64,000 nucleotides of DNA from JAAEPI01 sp964352625 (GTDB taxonomy: Bacteria; Bacteroidota; Bacteroidia; Cytophagales; Cyclobacteriaceae). A program made the translations under genes and the position numbers. Every line of letters begins with the position of its first letter. Positions within the stretch are counted from its first letter, which is position 1. Positions 8,507-16,133 of this stretch are shown here, one piece after another. The notes under the pieces were generated by a model. The model was not told the DNA's origin and did not search any database. It worked only from the letters and a program-made list of their open reading frames with translations. The stretch lies in contig CAYGSD010000001.1 of NCBI GenBank assembly GCA_964352625.1, forward strand, positions 248,001 through 312,000. Reading direction: 5' to 3'.

Positions 8507-8704
8507 ATGGACGGAACAAAAAGAAGCAGCATTCAAGTCGGGTCTGAGGTGATGGTCGTCCAGAAACATCACCAGCGCACCGGAGAACTGACCGAAGGAG
8601 TGGTCAAGCGCATTCTCACCAAGTCTCCCTCCCACCCACACGGCATCAAAGTGATGCTGGAAGATGGTATCGTCGGACGAGTGAAAGAGGTTATTTCCAC
8701 ATGA
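8507..8704 (+). CDS. ywbE: YwbE family protein (DUF2196), copy 1
   Basis: A 65-residue small basic protein matching the YwbE/DUF2196 family: EVMVVQKHHQRTGELTEG followed by VKRILTKSPSHPHGIKVML and a C-terminal GIVGRVKEV. The conserved HPHGIKVMLEDG block suggests a KOW-like small beta barrel, but function is unknown. A second copy at 14690-14887 differs at 10 of 65 residues by eye. Its TGA overlaps the ATG of the following (frameshifted) gene. Confidence 0.88.
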   Translation: MDGTKRSSIQVGSEVMVVQKHHQRTGELTEGVVKRILTKSPSHPHGIKVMLEDGIVGRVKEVIST

Positions 8705-9002
8705 TTTACATAACTCAACTCATCTATGTTATCGAAGGGCAAGAGGCCATTTTTCATCAGTTCGAAGAAGTCGCCATCCCCATCATCTCGAAATACAATG
8801 GTCGCCTGACGCTAAGGATTAGACCAAATGAAAGTACTGTCATTGAGCAAAGCATAGAAACTCCCTATGAAATTCATCTGGTGGAATTTGACTCGAACAG
8901 GATTTTCAGAATTTCATGAAAGATGAAGAGCGAAAAGATTTCCTTCATCTGAAAGAGAAGTCAAATAGATCGTCAATTCTGATTCAGGGTTCTAAGTTGT
9001 GA
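8701..9002 (+). pseudogene. DUF1330-like protein, frameshifted
   Basis: The open frame from ATG 8701 runs 72 residues to a TGA at 8917-8919. The family-like sequence LVEFDSN is lost at about 8896-8901, where the +2 frame continues as DFQNFMKDEERKDFLHLKEK and ends at TGA 9000-9002 after ILIQGSKL. Joining the two frames by restoring one missing base gives a protein of about 100 residues with the ferredoxin-like layout of DUF1330 proteins. So this is either a decayed gene or a one-base sequencing/assembly error. It is coupled to ywbE by an ATGA overlap. Confidence 0.75.
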
Positions 9003-9063
9003 GAAGCTATAACCAGAGAGTACTGATTATTTCTCAATCCATCTTAATTTACTGGAAGCAGCC

Positions 9064-9885
9064 ATGAACTACGAATCGTTTGAACCTCATCCTGATTTAG
9101 CCGCCATTGTCAAGTGTCATTGGATTTTGGAGGTGCCCGGTGATATGGAGGCGCCCAAGCAACGCATGATTCCGGACGGCACCATCGAGATGTGTTTTAT
9201 TCTCGGGGACGACATCAAGCGATTCACTTCTGAATCGGATTTTATCATTCAACCTCGCGCGATGGTCGTTGGGCAGATTACCAAGCCGTATTACGTCCAG
9301 CCAACGGGAGCTGTGGACTCCTTCGCCGTTCGGTTCTATCCTTTCGGCTTTGCCAATTTCATTGATCGCCCCATTCAAGATCTGGCCGATCAGGAAACAC
9401 CTTTGACGTCTCTGTTCGGAGAAACGGAGGCCAAAGAGCTTGAACAAAAAATCATTGAGGCTCCTTCTACTCATGCGAGAATTGAAATCGTGGAACGTTT
9501 TCTTCTAGGCAAACTCTCAGAGCAATCGGTGATTGACAATATTGTCACCTCCACGATCGATGCTTTGTCTCAGACAAAAGGCAATGCCTCTATCAGTTCA
9601 ATCTTGAAAGAAGATCCATCAAAGCGTAGAAATCTGGAGCGAAAATTCGCGAAGCAAGTGGGCATCAGTCCTAAGCAACTTGGCAAAATCATCAGACTGC
9701 AAGCTGCACTCAAAATGATCCTGACCAACAAAGGCGAAAAGCTGACGCAGGTCGCTTACGAAAACGAATACTACGATCAAGCGCATTTCATCAAGGACTT
9801 TAAAGAATTGACCGGCACCAACCCCAAGGAATACCTGAGTGACGATCAAATGCTCCTCTCCTCCCTCATCTACTCAAAAGACTAG
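9064..9885 (+). CDS. AraC-family transcriptional regulator with DUF6597-type N-domain
   Basis: A 273-residue predicted regulator. The N-terminal half (YESFEPHPDLAAIVKCHWILE, then PDGTIEMCFILGD) matches the DUF6597/AraC sensor domain common in Bacteroidota; the C-terminal ~100 residues carry the two-helix AraC HTH, with ISPKQLGKIIRLQAALKMI for the first and YDQAHFIKDFKELTGTNPKEYL for the second. Inducer and targets are unknown. It stands alone, 65 nt before a VOC protein gene on the same strand, which could be a target. Confidence 0.9.
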   Translation: MNYESFEPHPDLAAIVKCHWILEVPGDMEAPKQRMIPDGTIEMCFILGDDIKRFTSESDFIIQPRAMVVGQITKPYYVQPTGAVDSFAVRFYPFGFANFIDRPIQDLADQETPLTSLFGETEAKELEQKIIEAPSTHARIEIVERFLLGKLSEQSVIDNIVTSTIDALSQTKGNASISSILKEDPSKRRNLERKFAKQVGISPKQLGKIIRLQAALKMILTNKGEKLTQVAYENEYYDQAHFIKDFKELTGTNPKEYLSDDQMLLSSLIYSKD

Positions 9886-9950
9886 CTGTCGCACTTTTAC
9901 AATTTCTGATTTGTCGGCTGGTGTAATTATGCATCATTGACAAAACAGAA

Positions 9951-10412
9951 ATGAAAAACATTTACCGAACACTCCTGACTCTTGGCCTTTTGGTCGCTCT
10001 AGGCACATCAGAAGTCATAGCCCAATCACAAAACCAAATTACCATGAACACTTTCGTATCCATTTTTGAAATCCCTGCAACAGACATTTCGCGTGCTGTT
10101 ACTTTCTACGAGACCATTTTAGACATTGACATTGAACAAATGGAATTTCCCGGCATGGAAATGGGCGTCTTCCCGTACGAGAACCAGGCAGTCATTGGTG
10201 TCATCATGAAAGGGGAAGGCTACACGCCTACCACAGATGGTGTGACCATCTACCTCAATGGCGGTGACGACCTCCAAACTGTTCTCGACAAAGTGGACAA
10301 AGGTGGTGGCCAAATCCTCGTTCCCAAAACGCCACATGCCGATGAAAGCGGCTTTTTCGCCTTATTCATTGATTCAGAGGGAAATAAGCTGGGTTTGCAT
10401 TCTTTGAATTGA
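9951..10412 (+). CDS. VOC (glyoxalase/bleomycin-resistance) family protein with N-terminal signal
   Basis: 153 residues. From MNTFVSIFEIPATDISRAV to the end it is a compact vicinal-oxygen-chelate domain: FYETILDIDI, KGGGQILVPKTPHADESGFFALFIDSEGNKLGLHS. It is preceded in frame by 31 residues that look like a cleavable signal peptide (MKNIYRTLLTLGLLVALG, then VIAQS). Most relatives start at the internal Met (10044), so the exported form is unusual. With the upstream start the protein would be periplasmic or secreted; with the internal start, cytoplasmic. Substrate unknown. Confidence 0.8.
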   Translation: MKNIYRTLLTLGLLVALGTSEVIAQSQNQITMNTFVSIFEIPATDISRAVTFYETILDIDIEQMEFPGMEMGVFPYENQAVIGVIMKGEGYTPTTDGVTIYLNGGDDLQTVLDKVDKGGGQILVPKTPHADESGFFALFIDSEGNKLGLHSLN

Positions 10413-10475
10413 TTCTCGCGTAACCCCCATAAAATCAACCAACCGATCACCTAGTCATGTTTCGATGATTTCCTG

Positions 10476-10573
10476 CTCGGGAAATGAGAATTTCCTAGGC
10501 AGGAAATAAAATTATCTAGGCGGCTATTTTAATTATCAAGGCAGGAAATAAAATTTGCTGCGCAGGAAATTCC
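10476..10573. repeat. degenerate 21-bp tandem repeat, about 4.7 units
   Basis: Units start at 10476, 10497, 10518, 10539 and 10560 (last partial). The best-preserved pair, 10497 and 10539, share AGGCAGGAAATAAAATT; the unit at 10518 begins AGGCGGCTATTTTAATTAT, and the last reads GCGCAGGAAATTCC. The 21-bp period equals two helical turns, so repeats face the same side of the DNA. It lies in a 318-nt gene-free gap (10413-10730) and abuts a REP-like repeat. The rest of the gap shows nothing recognised. Confidence 0.7.
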
Positions 10574-10604
10574 TCTCGTTAGCGCGAGCGTCTCGCTTGT
10601 ACCC
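10572..10604 (+). repeat. REP-like dispersed repeat, copy 3
   Basis: CCTCTCGTTAGCGCGAGCG, then TCTCGCTTGTACCC. Arms GCGAGCG and CGCTTGT pair around a 3-nt loop. Same family and orientation as the copies at 8236 and 8373. Confidence 0.65.
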
Positions 10605-10730
10605 TTGTTAACCACGGGTGCACCTCAGCTTACTATACGTTAAAGCATATTTCTAAATAAAAACTTTCCCGTCTGTAACCATTCCTCTGACTCGCTGTAG
10701 TTTAAATCAAAGCATTTAAACTAGCCCATA

Positions 10731-12176
10731 ATGAAGAACCTCTTCCTACTTTTTCTAAGCTCATTCATGATATCCATTTGCTCCGCGCAATCCGAAAAAG
10801 ACAAGAAGCTTTTGGAGGAAAGAATATCTAGAATCGAGAATGGTCTTCAGCATAATTTGCAAATACAATATGGTGATAGTGTAGGCATTCAGTACTACAA
10901 TATCGAAGAACGAATGAAAGAATTGGGTATTCCCGGAGTTAGTATTGCTGTCATGAATAATGGTGTCATTGAATGGGCCAAAGGTTATGGAATAGCTGAT
11001 AGTTTAGAAAATAGAAAAGTAACGACTGAAACATTATTCCAAGCAGGCTCTATTAGTAAGCCAGTTGCTGCCACACGGGCACTCCAACTCATGGAGCAAG
11101 GTTTAATTGACTTAGACGTGAATGTAAATACATATTTATCTGGGTGGAAATTGCCAGATAATGAGTTCACGGAAAAAGAAAAAGTCACGACCAGAAGAAT
11201 ACTGAATCACTCGGCAGGCCTTACTGTCTCTGGTTTTCCGGGGTATATGACAGGTGAAACGATACCGAGTCTTCCTGAAATTTTGGATGGAAAGGGAAAC
11301 ACAGATCCTGTTCGTGTGTACAAAGAACCTGGTGGAGACTGGAGTTACTCAGGTGGTGGCTATACCATTATGCAACAAATGATTACGAACATTGATCAAA
11401 ATCGATTTCCTGAGATTATGCAAGAACATGTGCTAGATCCATTAGGAATGAAATCGAGCACCTATGAAAATCCACTACCCAAAAAGTATCACAGGTTAGC
11501 TGCAACGGGGTATAATTCTGATGGGACGCAGGTAGAAGGCAAATGGTGGGTGTATCCAGAGATGGCAGCCGCAGGACTATGGACGACACCCTCGGAATTA
11601 ATAGAATGGGGGAAAGAAATTCAACAAATATTGCAAACACAGCAGGATGGTTTGTTAAAGGCAGAAACCGTAAATGAGATGCTTACTCCAGAACATCGAG
11701 AAGATCAAGGTCTGGGGCCTTATGTATTAAAACACACCTTCGGTCACGGAGGATCGGATGAAGGATTTAGAGCAGAACTCTGTGTGTGGAAAGAGACTCC
11801 CAATGCTGTAGTGGTAATGGTTAATTCTCAAATAGGAAATGTCATCATAAAAGAAATTTTATTGAGCATGGCCCGAGAATATAATCTACTCGAAATAGAT
11901 CCTAGGCGAAGAGTTTTTAAGGAACAATCACCAAAGGAACTTGCCCGATTTACAGGAAAATACCTCTTCCCTGAGAATGGTGAAGCCAACATTATTGTCA
12001 AGGACAAAGGATTGGAATTTTCTGGTGATATATTCTCAGGATCAATTTTCTTATTACCCGAAACCGATAGCACCTTCTTCAATAAGAGCAGTGGAACATA
12101 TTACAAATTTCAGTTTGAAGGGGAGTTCATTACAGGTGTTAGGTTTTCGCGATTTGAAGCCAAGAAAATTGAGTAA
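10731..12176 (+). CDS. serine hydrolase, beta-lactamase/class C fold, exported
   Basis: 481 residues with a cleavable signal peptide (MKNLFLLFLSSFMISICSAQ). The serine-lysine motif is S107-I-S-K110 in FQAGSISKPV, and the second motif is Tyr in DWSYSGGGYTIMQQM, where the usual YxN Asn is replaced by Gly. A HGGSDEGF block stands where HTG/KTG is expected. A roughly 100-residue C-terminal beta domain follows (RFTGKYLF onward), as in esterase EstB-like and PbpX-like hydrolases. Likely a periplasmic esterase or D-aminopeptidase-type enzyme rather than a resistance beta-lactamase. Confidence 0.88.
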   Translation: MKNLFLLFLSSFMISICSAQSEKDKKLLEERISRIENGLQHNLQIQYGDSVGIQYYNIEERMKELGIPGVSIAVMNNGVIEWAKGYGIADSLENRKVTTETLFQAGSISKPVAATRALQLMEQGLIDLDVNVNTYLSGWKLPDNEFTEKEKVTTRRILNHSAGLTVSGFPGYMTGETIPSLPEILDGKGNTDPVRVYKEPGGDWSYSGGGYTIMQQMITNIDQNRFPEIMQEHVLDPLGMKSSTYENPLPKKYHRLAATGYNSDGTQVEGKWWVYPEMAAAGLWTTPSELIEWGKEIQQILQTQQDGLLKAETVNEMLTPEHREDQGLGPYVLKHTFGHGGSDEGFRAELCVWKETPNAVVVMVNSQIGNVIIKEILLSMAREYNLLEIDPRRRVFKEQSPKELARFTGKYLFPENGEANIIVKDKGLEFSGDIFSGSIFLLPETDSTFFNKSSGTYYKFQFEGEFITGVRFSRFEAKKIE

Positions 12177-12190
12177 AAACAGCTTCTGCT

Positions 12191-12691
12191 CTATATGAGG
12201 GTCCACTTGTGCTTACTTCGAATGCTCCATACCGCTTCCCACCAACAACGGCAGCACGGAGAAAACGGTAAAATCCGAATCCACATTTTGAAGCGGTCGT
12301 AAGACGCGATCAGCACACCCGCCGGAATCAATAGAAAATTAGAGCTTACAGTAATTCGGTAGTAGTCCTTGTATTGCTGAAAAGTCGTGACACCAACTAT
12401 GTCGAAAACACTCATAATAGATATACCAAAAGAAATAGCCAATGCTGTAAACCCTGCTGCTGCTAGGATTTGCTTCTCTTCCTCGGCTTTCATGGCTATA
12501 ACCGTGAGTGCTATCAATAAAAAAGTGCCAGCTATTTGAAGAACCATGGCCCACTCTCCATTGTAAACAGGAAACTCTGCTCTAAAATCAGGTGGATAGA
12601 TAATTGCCGCGCCCACATTGATCACAAAGGCCAAAACAAAACTCACCACGATAGTGAGCATGATTAGTTTCTCATTTCTGGGTTTTGCCAT
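12191..12691 (-). CDS. four-helix membrane protein, C-terminus probably frameshifted
   Basis: 166 residues with four hydrophobic segments (about 10-31, 47-65, 76-97, 112-131). No family was recognised. After YDRF the frame turns into an odd Cys/Trp-rich basic tail. Adding one A in the AAAA run at 12286-12289 (minus strand) instead gives NVDSDFTVFSVLPLLVGSGM and a stop at 12213-12215, a far more natural fifth hydrophobic end. So the true gene may end at 12213, with a one-base deletion either in the strain or in the assembly. Confidence 0.55.
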   Translation of the reverse strand: MAKPRNEKLIMLTIVVSFVLAFVINVGAAIIYPPDFRAEFPVYNGEWAMVLQIAGTFLLIALTVIAMKAEEEKQILAAAGFTALAISFGISIMSVFDIVGVTTFQQYKDYYRITVSSNFLLIPAGVLIASYDRFKMWIRILPFSPCCRCWWEAVWSIRSKHKWTLI

Positions 12692-12771
12692 GGTGTTTAG
12701 CTTTTAACAAGGATAAACATATTTAAAAATGCTTCCTTTTAAAATGCCTTCTCAAGGAAAGACCAGCGATC

Positions 12772-13227
12772 TCATTTCTCCTTCACCATTAACCATTCGG
12801 TTCCTACTTCTGTGCTGATCTCCTGCAGGAGCGTGAAGTCGGCCTTTTCATAAAACCCAACCAGCGCATAGTCATCGATGGTCAAAAACAGCGACTGATC
12901 TGGATTGGTTTTTTGTAGTTCGTCTAGCCATTTTCTGCCCAAGCCCTCACCCCTTCTACGAGGAATGACAAAGAAATAGGCAATGTACTTGTACCCCTTT
13001 TCGAACCATTCTTTGGCCACATGACCGCTATACTGCAAATCGGGCGATGCGGTTGAAAAAAGGATGCCACCACCAATCACCTGACCCTCTTCAGTCAGCA
13101 CATAGACGTGCGAATCCCGTACATATATTTCCCATTTTGGGGCTATTTCATCCGACCAATCCTTCGGAAGGATGTCAAAGAAGGAGTCAACACTCTTTGA
13201 AAGTTTCGAAAATTTCACCGTTTTCAC
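12772..13227 (-). CDS. GNAT-family N-acetyltransferase
   Basis: 151 residues from GTG 13227. The acetyl-CoA binding segment is YFFVIPRRRGEGLGRKWLDEL (motif A, R/QxxGxG/A), followed by LTIDDYALVGFYEKADF (motif B). The GTG overlaps the TGA of the ATP-grasp gene by 4 nt (GTGA), which is why this start is preferred to the ATG 42 nt upstream. The tight coupling suggests the acetyltransferase acts with the ligase; substrate unknown. Confidence 0.82.
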   Translation of the reverse strand: MKTVKFSKLSKSVDSFFDILPKDWSDEIAPKWEIYVRDSHVYVLTEEGQVIGGGILFSTASPDLQYSGHVAKEWFEKGYKYIAYFFVIPRRRGEGLGRKWLDELQKTNPDQSLFLTIDDYALVGFYEKADFTLLQEISTEVGTEWLMVKEK

Positions 13228-14495
13228 AGAAGGTTCCAGGTCCACAGTCTGTCGAAATCCACCGCCCATCTGTCCCCAATATCGGTGCGGTAGTAGCTGT
13301 TGTTTACCAGCACATTGGTCACCCGATTGTACATGATTTTTTGCGCCTCCTTCATCGTGCTACCCGTCCCCGTCACCACCATCACTATTCCGGAATTGCC
13401 GGTTATCAGCCACTCTCCATTGATCAGCTTGAGGTGCATCGGGTGCAGTCCTTCCTTCATCTCTTTTTTCAGTATCACCACGGCATCTTTAGAGAACAAA
13501 TTGAAGGTGCGCTTATCCTCATAGGGAAATGGTGGCACAACGATGAAGACCCCAATCTGGAATCCCTTTCGAGTAGCAATTTTAAAATGCTGTCCGCTGG
13601 CTATCTTGTAGAGCAACTTACCCATGGGTTCTACAATTCCGGCCCGCTGAATCTGAATCTGGGGAAACCCAAAGCGCGTGGTAAACTCCAGTGGAAAAAT
13701 TCCATTACCATTTACGATACAGTTGATATCAATGTGTCCGGTGAAATTCTCCTGCGCTAGTTTCTTCTCAAATTTTGCCAGAGTCGCATCGAAAATTGGG
13801 TTGTCATCCGTCCAAAACATGCTCGTGCCCATTTCACCAGTAGACACTCCCAGCTCCCTTGGAAATAGCTTCTTATGCTCAAACGTGACATTAATCGGTC
13901 GGAGAAATTCCTTGCCATTAAAAAAGGCGGCTATAGAGATTTCCACCCCGGTCACCCTTTTTTGAAGTAAGAAATTGCCGAGTGCATTGCCCCAAGTCTT
14001 TTGATAGGCCTTCAGTACACGGATCACATCACTTCCGTCATCGTCCTGCCCTACAAACAAAAGTTGTTTGTAGTCTTGCATCTCTCCGCAGGGCTTTATC
14101 ACATACTTATTGGGATGTTGCCTCACGTACTGAATGGCTTCATCCGTACTGCCAAACTCCTGGTAATTAAGAATCTTGATTTTCAGTTTTCGAAGCTCAT
14201 CCTGCCCGAAGTTTCGATCGAGCTCTAACCGATCCGAATACTCCGTGCCACCAATGACCAGCTTGCCTGCCTGACGAAGTTCCGTGGCTATTTTTCCATA
14301 GCCTGTGTAATCGAAGACCACAACATCAGCCCATTCGATATGGGTATGCCATTTTCTACTTTTGGTCACAAAACCATACCCGATTTCTCTGCATCCCGAA
14401 TCCTCGACATACATTTTGACTTTGTTTCCTTCTTTTTGAACCGCGAATGCCAGGTCAAGAATCTCTCCCCACCTTGACACAAAAAGAAAATTCAT
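13224..14495 (-). CDS. ATP-grasp ligase, PurD-like
   Basis: 423 residues. The middle and C-terminal parts resemble phosphoribosylamine-glycine ligase (PurD): KYVIKPCGEMQDYKQLLFVG (ATP-grasp lid), LLQKRVTGVEISIAAFFNG, HIDINCIVNGNGIFPLEFTTRFGFP (metal-binding Glu and Asn region) and a C-terminal ITGNSGIVMVVTGTGSTMKEA block. The usual PurD start with GGREHA is absent: the protein opens MNFLFVSRWGEILDLAF. It is probably a PurD-fold ligase of another pathway. Translationally coupled to a GNAT gene downstream. Confidence 0.75.
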   Translation of the reverse strand: MNFLFVSRWGEILDLAFAVQKEGNKVKMYVEDSGCREIGYGFVTKSRKWHTHIEWADVVVFDYTGYGKIATELRQAGKLVIGGTEYSDRLELDRNFGQDELRKLKIKILNYQEFGSTDEAIQYVRQHPNKYVIKPCGEMQDYKQLLFVGQDDDGSDVIRVLKAYQKTWGNALGNFLLQKRVTGVEISIAAFFNGKEFLRPINVTFEHKKLFPRELGVSTGEMGTSMFWTDDNPIFDATLAKFEKKLAQENFTGHIDINCIVNGNGIFPLEFTTRFGFPQIQIQRAGIVEPMGKLLYKIASGQHFKIATRKGFQIGVFIVVPPFPYEDKRTFNLFSKDAVVILKKEMKEGLHPMHLKLINGEWLITGNSGIVMVVTGTGSTMKEAQKIMYNRVTNVLVNNSYYRTDIGDRWAVDFDRLWTWNLL

Positions 14496-14689
14496 CAGGA
14501 AAACAGATCAGTGAAACGAGTGTGAATCCATCCGAACTTCAGTGGATTGGGTTCTTGTGAATGTCGCATAAAATTGTAGCCTCTTGGAGGCATTATACAT
14601 GCAAAATAAGCAATCAAATTGCTCATTATAACTATCCCAACCTGCCCGGATAAAACTTATTTATTTGATTTTGATTTAGGTTAGCATAC

Positions 14690-14887
14690 ATGGACGGAAC
14701 CCAAAGAAATAACATAAAAATAGCCGCTGAGGTGATGGTCGTACAAAAGCACCACCAGCGCACAGGTGAACTAACGGAGGGAATTGTGAAACGAATCCTT
14801 ACCAAATCGCCCAGTCATCCTCATGGCATCAAGGTCATGTTGGAAGATGGAATCGTGGGACGTGTCAAGGAGGTTATTGAGGAATAA
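14690..14887 (+). CDS. ywbE: YwbE family protein (DUF2196), copy 2
   Basis: 65 residues, nearly identical to the protein at 8507-8704 in the central block EVMVVQKHHQRTGELTEG to GIVGRVKEV; the differences cluster in the first 14 and last 2 residues. Stand-alone gene. Upstream, AGCAAT-CAA-ATTGCT (14609-14623) is a perfect 6-bp dyad that could be an operator. Function unknown. Confidence 0.88.
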   Translation: MDGTQRNNIKIAAEVMVVQKHHQRTGELTEGIVKRILTKSPSHPHGIKVMLEDGIVGRVKEVIEE

Positions 14888-14951
14888 TGCTGAAGGATTA
14901 TATCGATAAGAAACCAAGCGATCTTCTTGGTGTCCTTGAATAAACTTTAAA

Positions 14952-16124
14952 ATGAAATTTCCCTTTGTTCTATTGGCAACCTGTCTTGTACATGTTGCAT
15001 GCTCTCAGAATTCTGAAAAACTAGATCGCTATTTCTCCAAGCAAATGGACAAGGCCAATATTGCGGGAATGCAAGTGGCTTACTTATCAGAAGGAAAACT
15101 TGAGTGGGTAGGTAGTTATGGAACAATGAATGCCAATACTGGCGAATCAGTAAAAGACAATACGCTATTCATGATCGCGTCCTGCTCCAAGCCTGTAACT
15201 GCCTTGGGCATTATGAAACTCTACGACCAAGGAAACGTTGATCTCGACGCTGACATCAATACTTACCTTCCTTTTTCGGTGAGAAATCTCAACTTCCCGG
15301 ATGAGAAAATCACACTTCGTATGCTCTTGACGCACACATCATCCTTGATAGACGATGGTGAGTTACTATTTTCACAGTATACGCTAGAAATAGGAGGCGA
15401 TTCTCCCATCCAACTGAGTGATTTCATTGAAAATTATTATTTGAAGGGAGGCGAATACTATAGCGATAAGAATTTCGCATCGTACAAGCCTGCCTCGAAA
15501 CTGAGCTACAGCAATGCAGGTTATGCCCTGGTTGGGTACATACTTCAGCAAGTTTCCGGAATGACCTTCAGTGAGTTCATGCAACAGGAAATTTTCAGAC
15601 CACTGCAAATGGCGGACTCCTATTGGTTTTTGAATGAAATCCCTCACGAAAACATTTCTCGCCCTCATGAATACGATGCTGAAAATGATTCTTATGAAGT
15701 GTTGAAGCATTTTGGTTATCCAACCTTCCCTGACGGTCAGCTGCGAACCAATGTTCAAGACTACTCTAGAATTCTTGAGCTCTTTCTCAACGGTGGAAAG
15801 TCAGGAGGAAGTGCTTTCTTAAAACCAGAAACCGTTCAGGAATTTCTAGCAATTCAATTTCCTGAAGCCGCAGAATATCAGGCCATAGCCTGGAACTTCA
15901 ATGAGTTTGATCACTGGCTATATTACCTCCTGATGCCTCGCTTGCCTTCTCATACTGGTGCAGATCCTGGGGTTGGGACGGTGGTGTCCTTTGATCCGAA
16001 AAACGGAACCGCAGGAATCATCTTCACGAATACCCCCACACAAAATTTCAAGTCACATAAAATTTTCTATCAGGAAATGATGAAGAAATTATTGAAGGAA
16101 GCGAAAAGAAACGGCAGTAATTAA
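14952..16124 (+). CDS. serine hydrolase, beta-lactamase/class C fold, lipoprotein
   Basis: 390 residues with a lipoprotein signal (lipobox VHVAC, Cys17). The full class C motif set is visible: S77-C-S-K80 in MIASCSKPVTA, YSN in KLSYSNAGYALVGY, and HTG in LPSHTGADPGVG. It lacks the extra C-terminal beta domain of the other hydrolase at 10731. Likely a membrane-anchored periplasmic esterase/peptidase acting on peptidoglycan-like or small ester substrates. Confidence 0.9.
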   Translation: MKFPFVLLATCLVHVACSQNSEKLDRYFSKQMDKANIAGMQVAYLSEGKLEWVGSYGTMNANTGESVKDNTLFMIASCSKPVTALGIMKLYDQGNVDLDADINTYLPFSVRNLNFPDEKITLRMLLTHTSSLIDDGELLFSQYTLEIGGDSPIQLSDFIENYYLKGGEYYSDKNFASYKPASKLSYSNAGYALVGYILQQVSGMTFSEFMQQEIFRPLQMADSYWFLNEIPHENISRPHEYDAENDSYEVLKHFGYPTFPDGQLRTNVQDYSRILELFLNGGKSGGSAFLKPETVQEFLAIQFPEAAEYQAIAWNFNEFDHWLYYLLMPRLPSHTGADPGVGTVVSFDPKNGTAGIIFTNTPTQNFKSHKIFYQEMMKKLLKEAKRNGSN

Positions 16125-16133
16125 TCTGAATTG

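Noticed and set aside
10476..10573. CRISPR array
   Set aside because: The units are contiguous 21-bp tandem repeats without spacers, and no cas genes are present.
13047..13760. 237-codon plus-strand frame opposite the GNAT and ATP-grasp genes
   Set aside because: His/Ser/Pro-rich sequence with no domain; both opposite-strand genes have clear families.
10731..16124. True beta-lactamases conferring resistance
   Set aside because: Both proteins have the class C fold motifs but are closer in layout to esterase/peptidase-type hydrolases; one lacks the YxN Asn and has an extra C-terminal domain.
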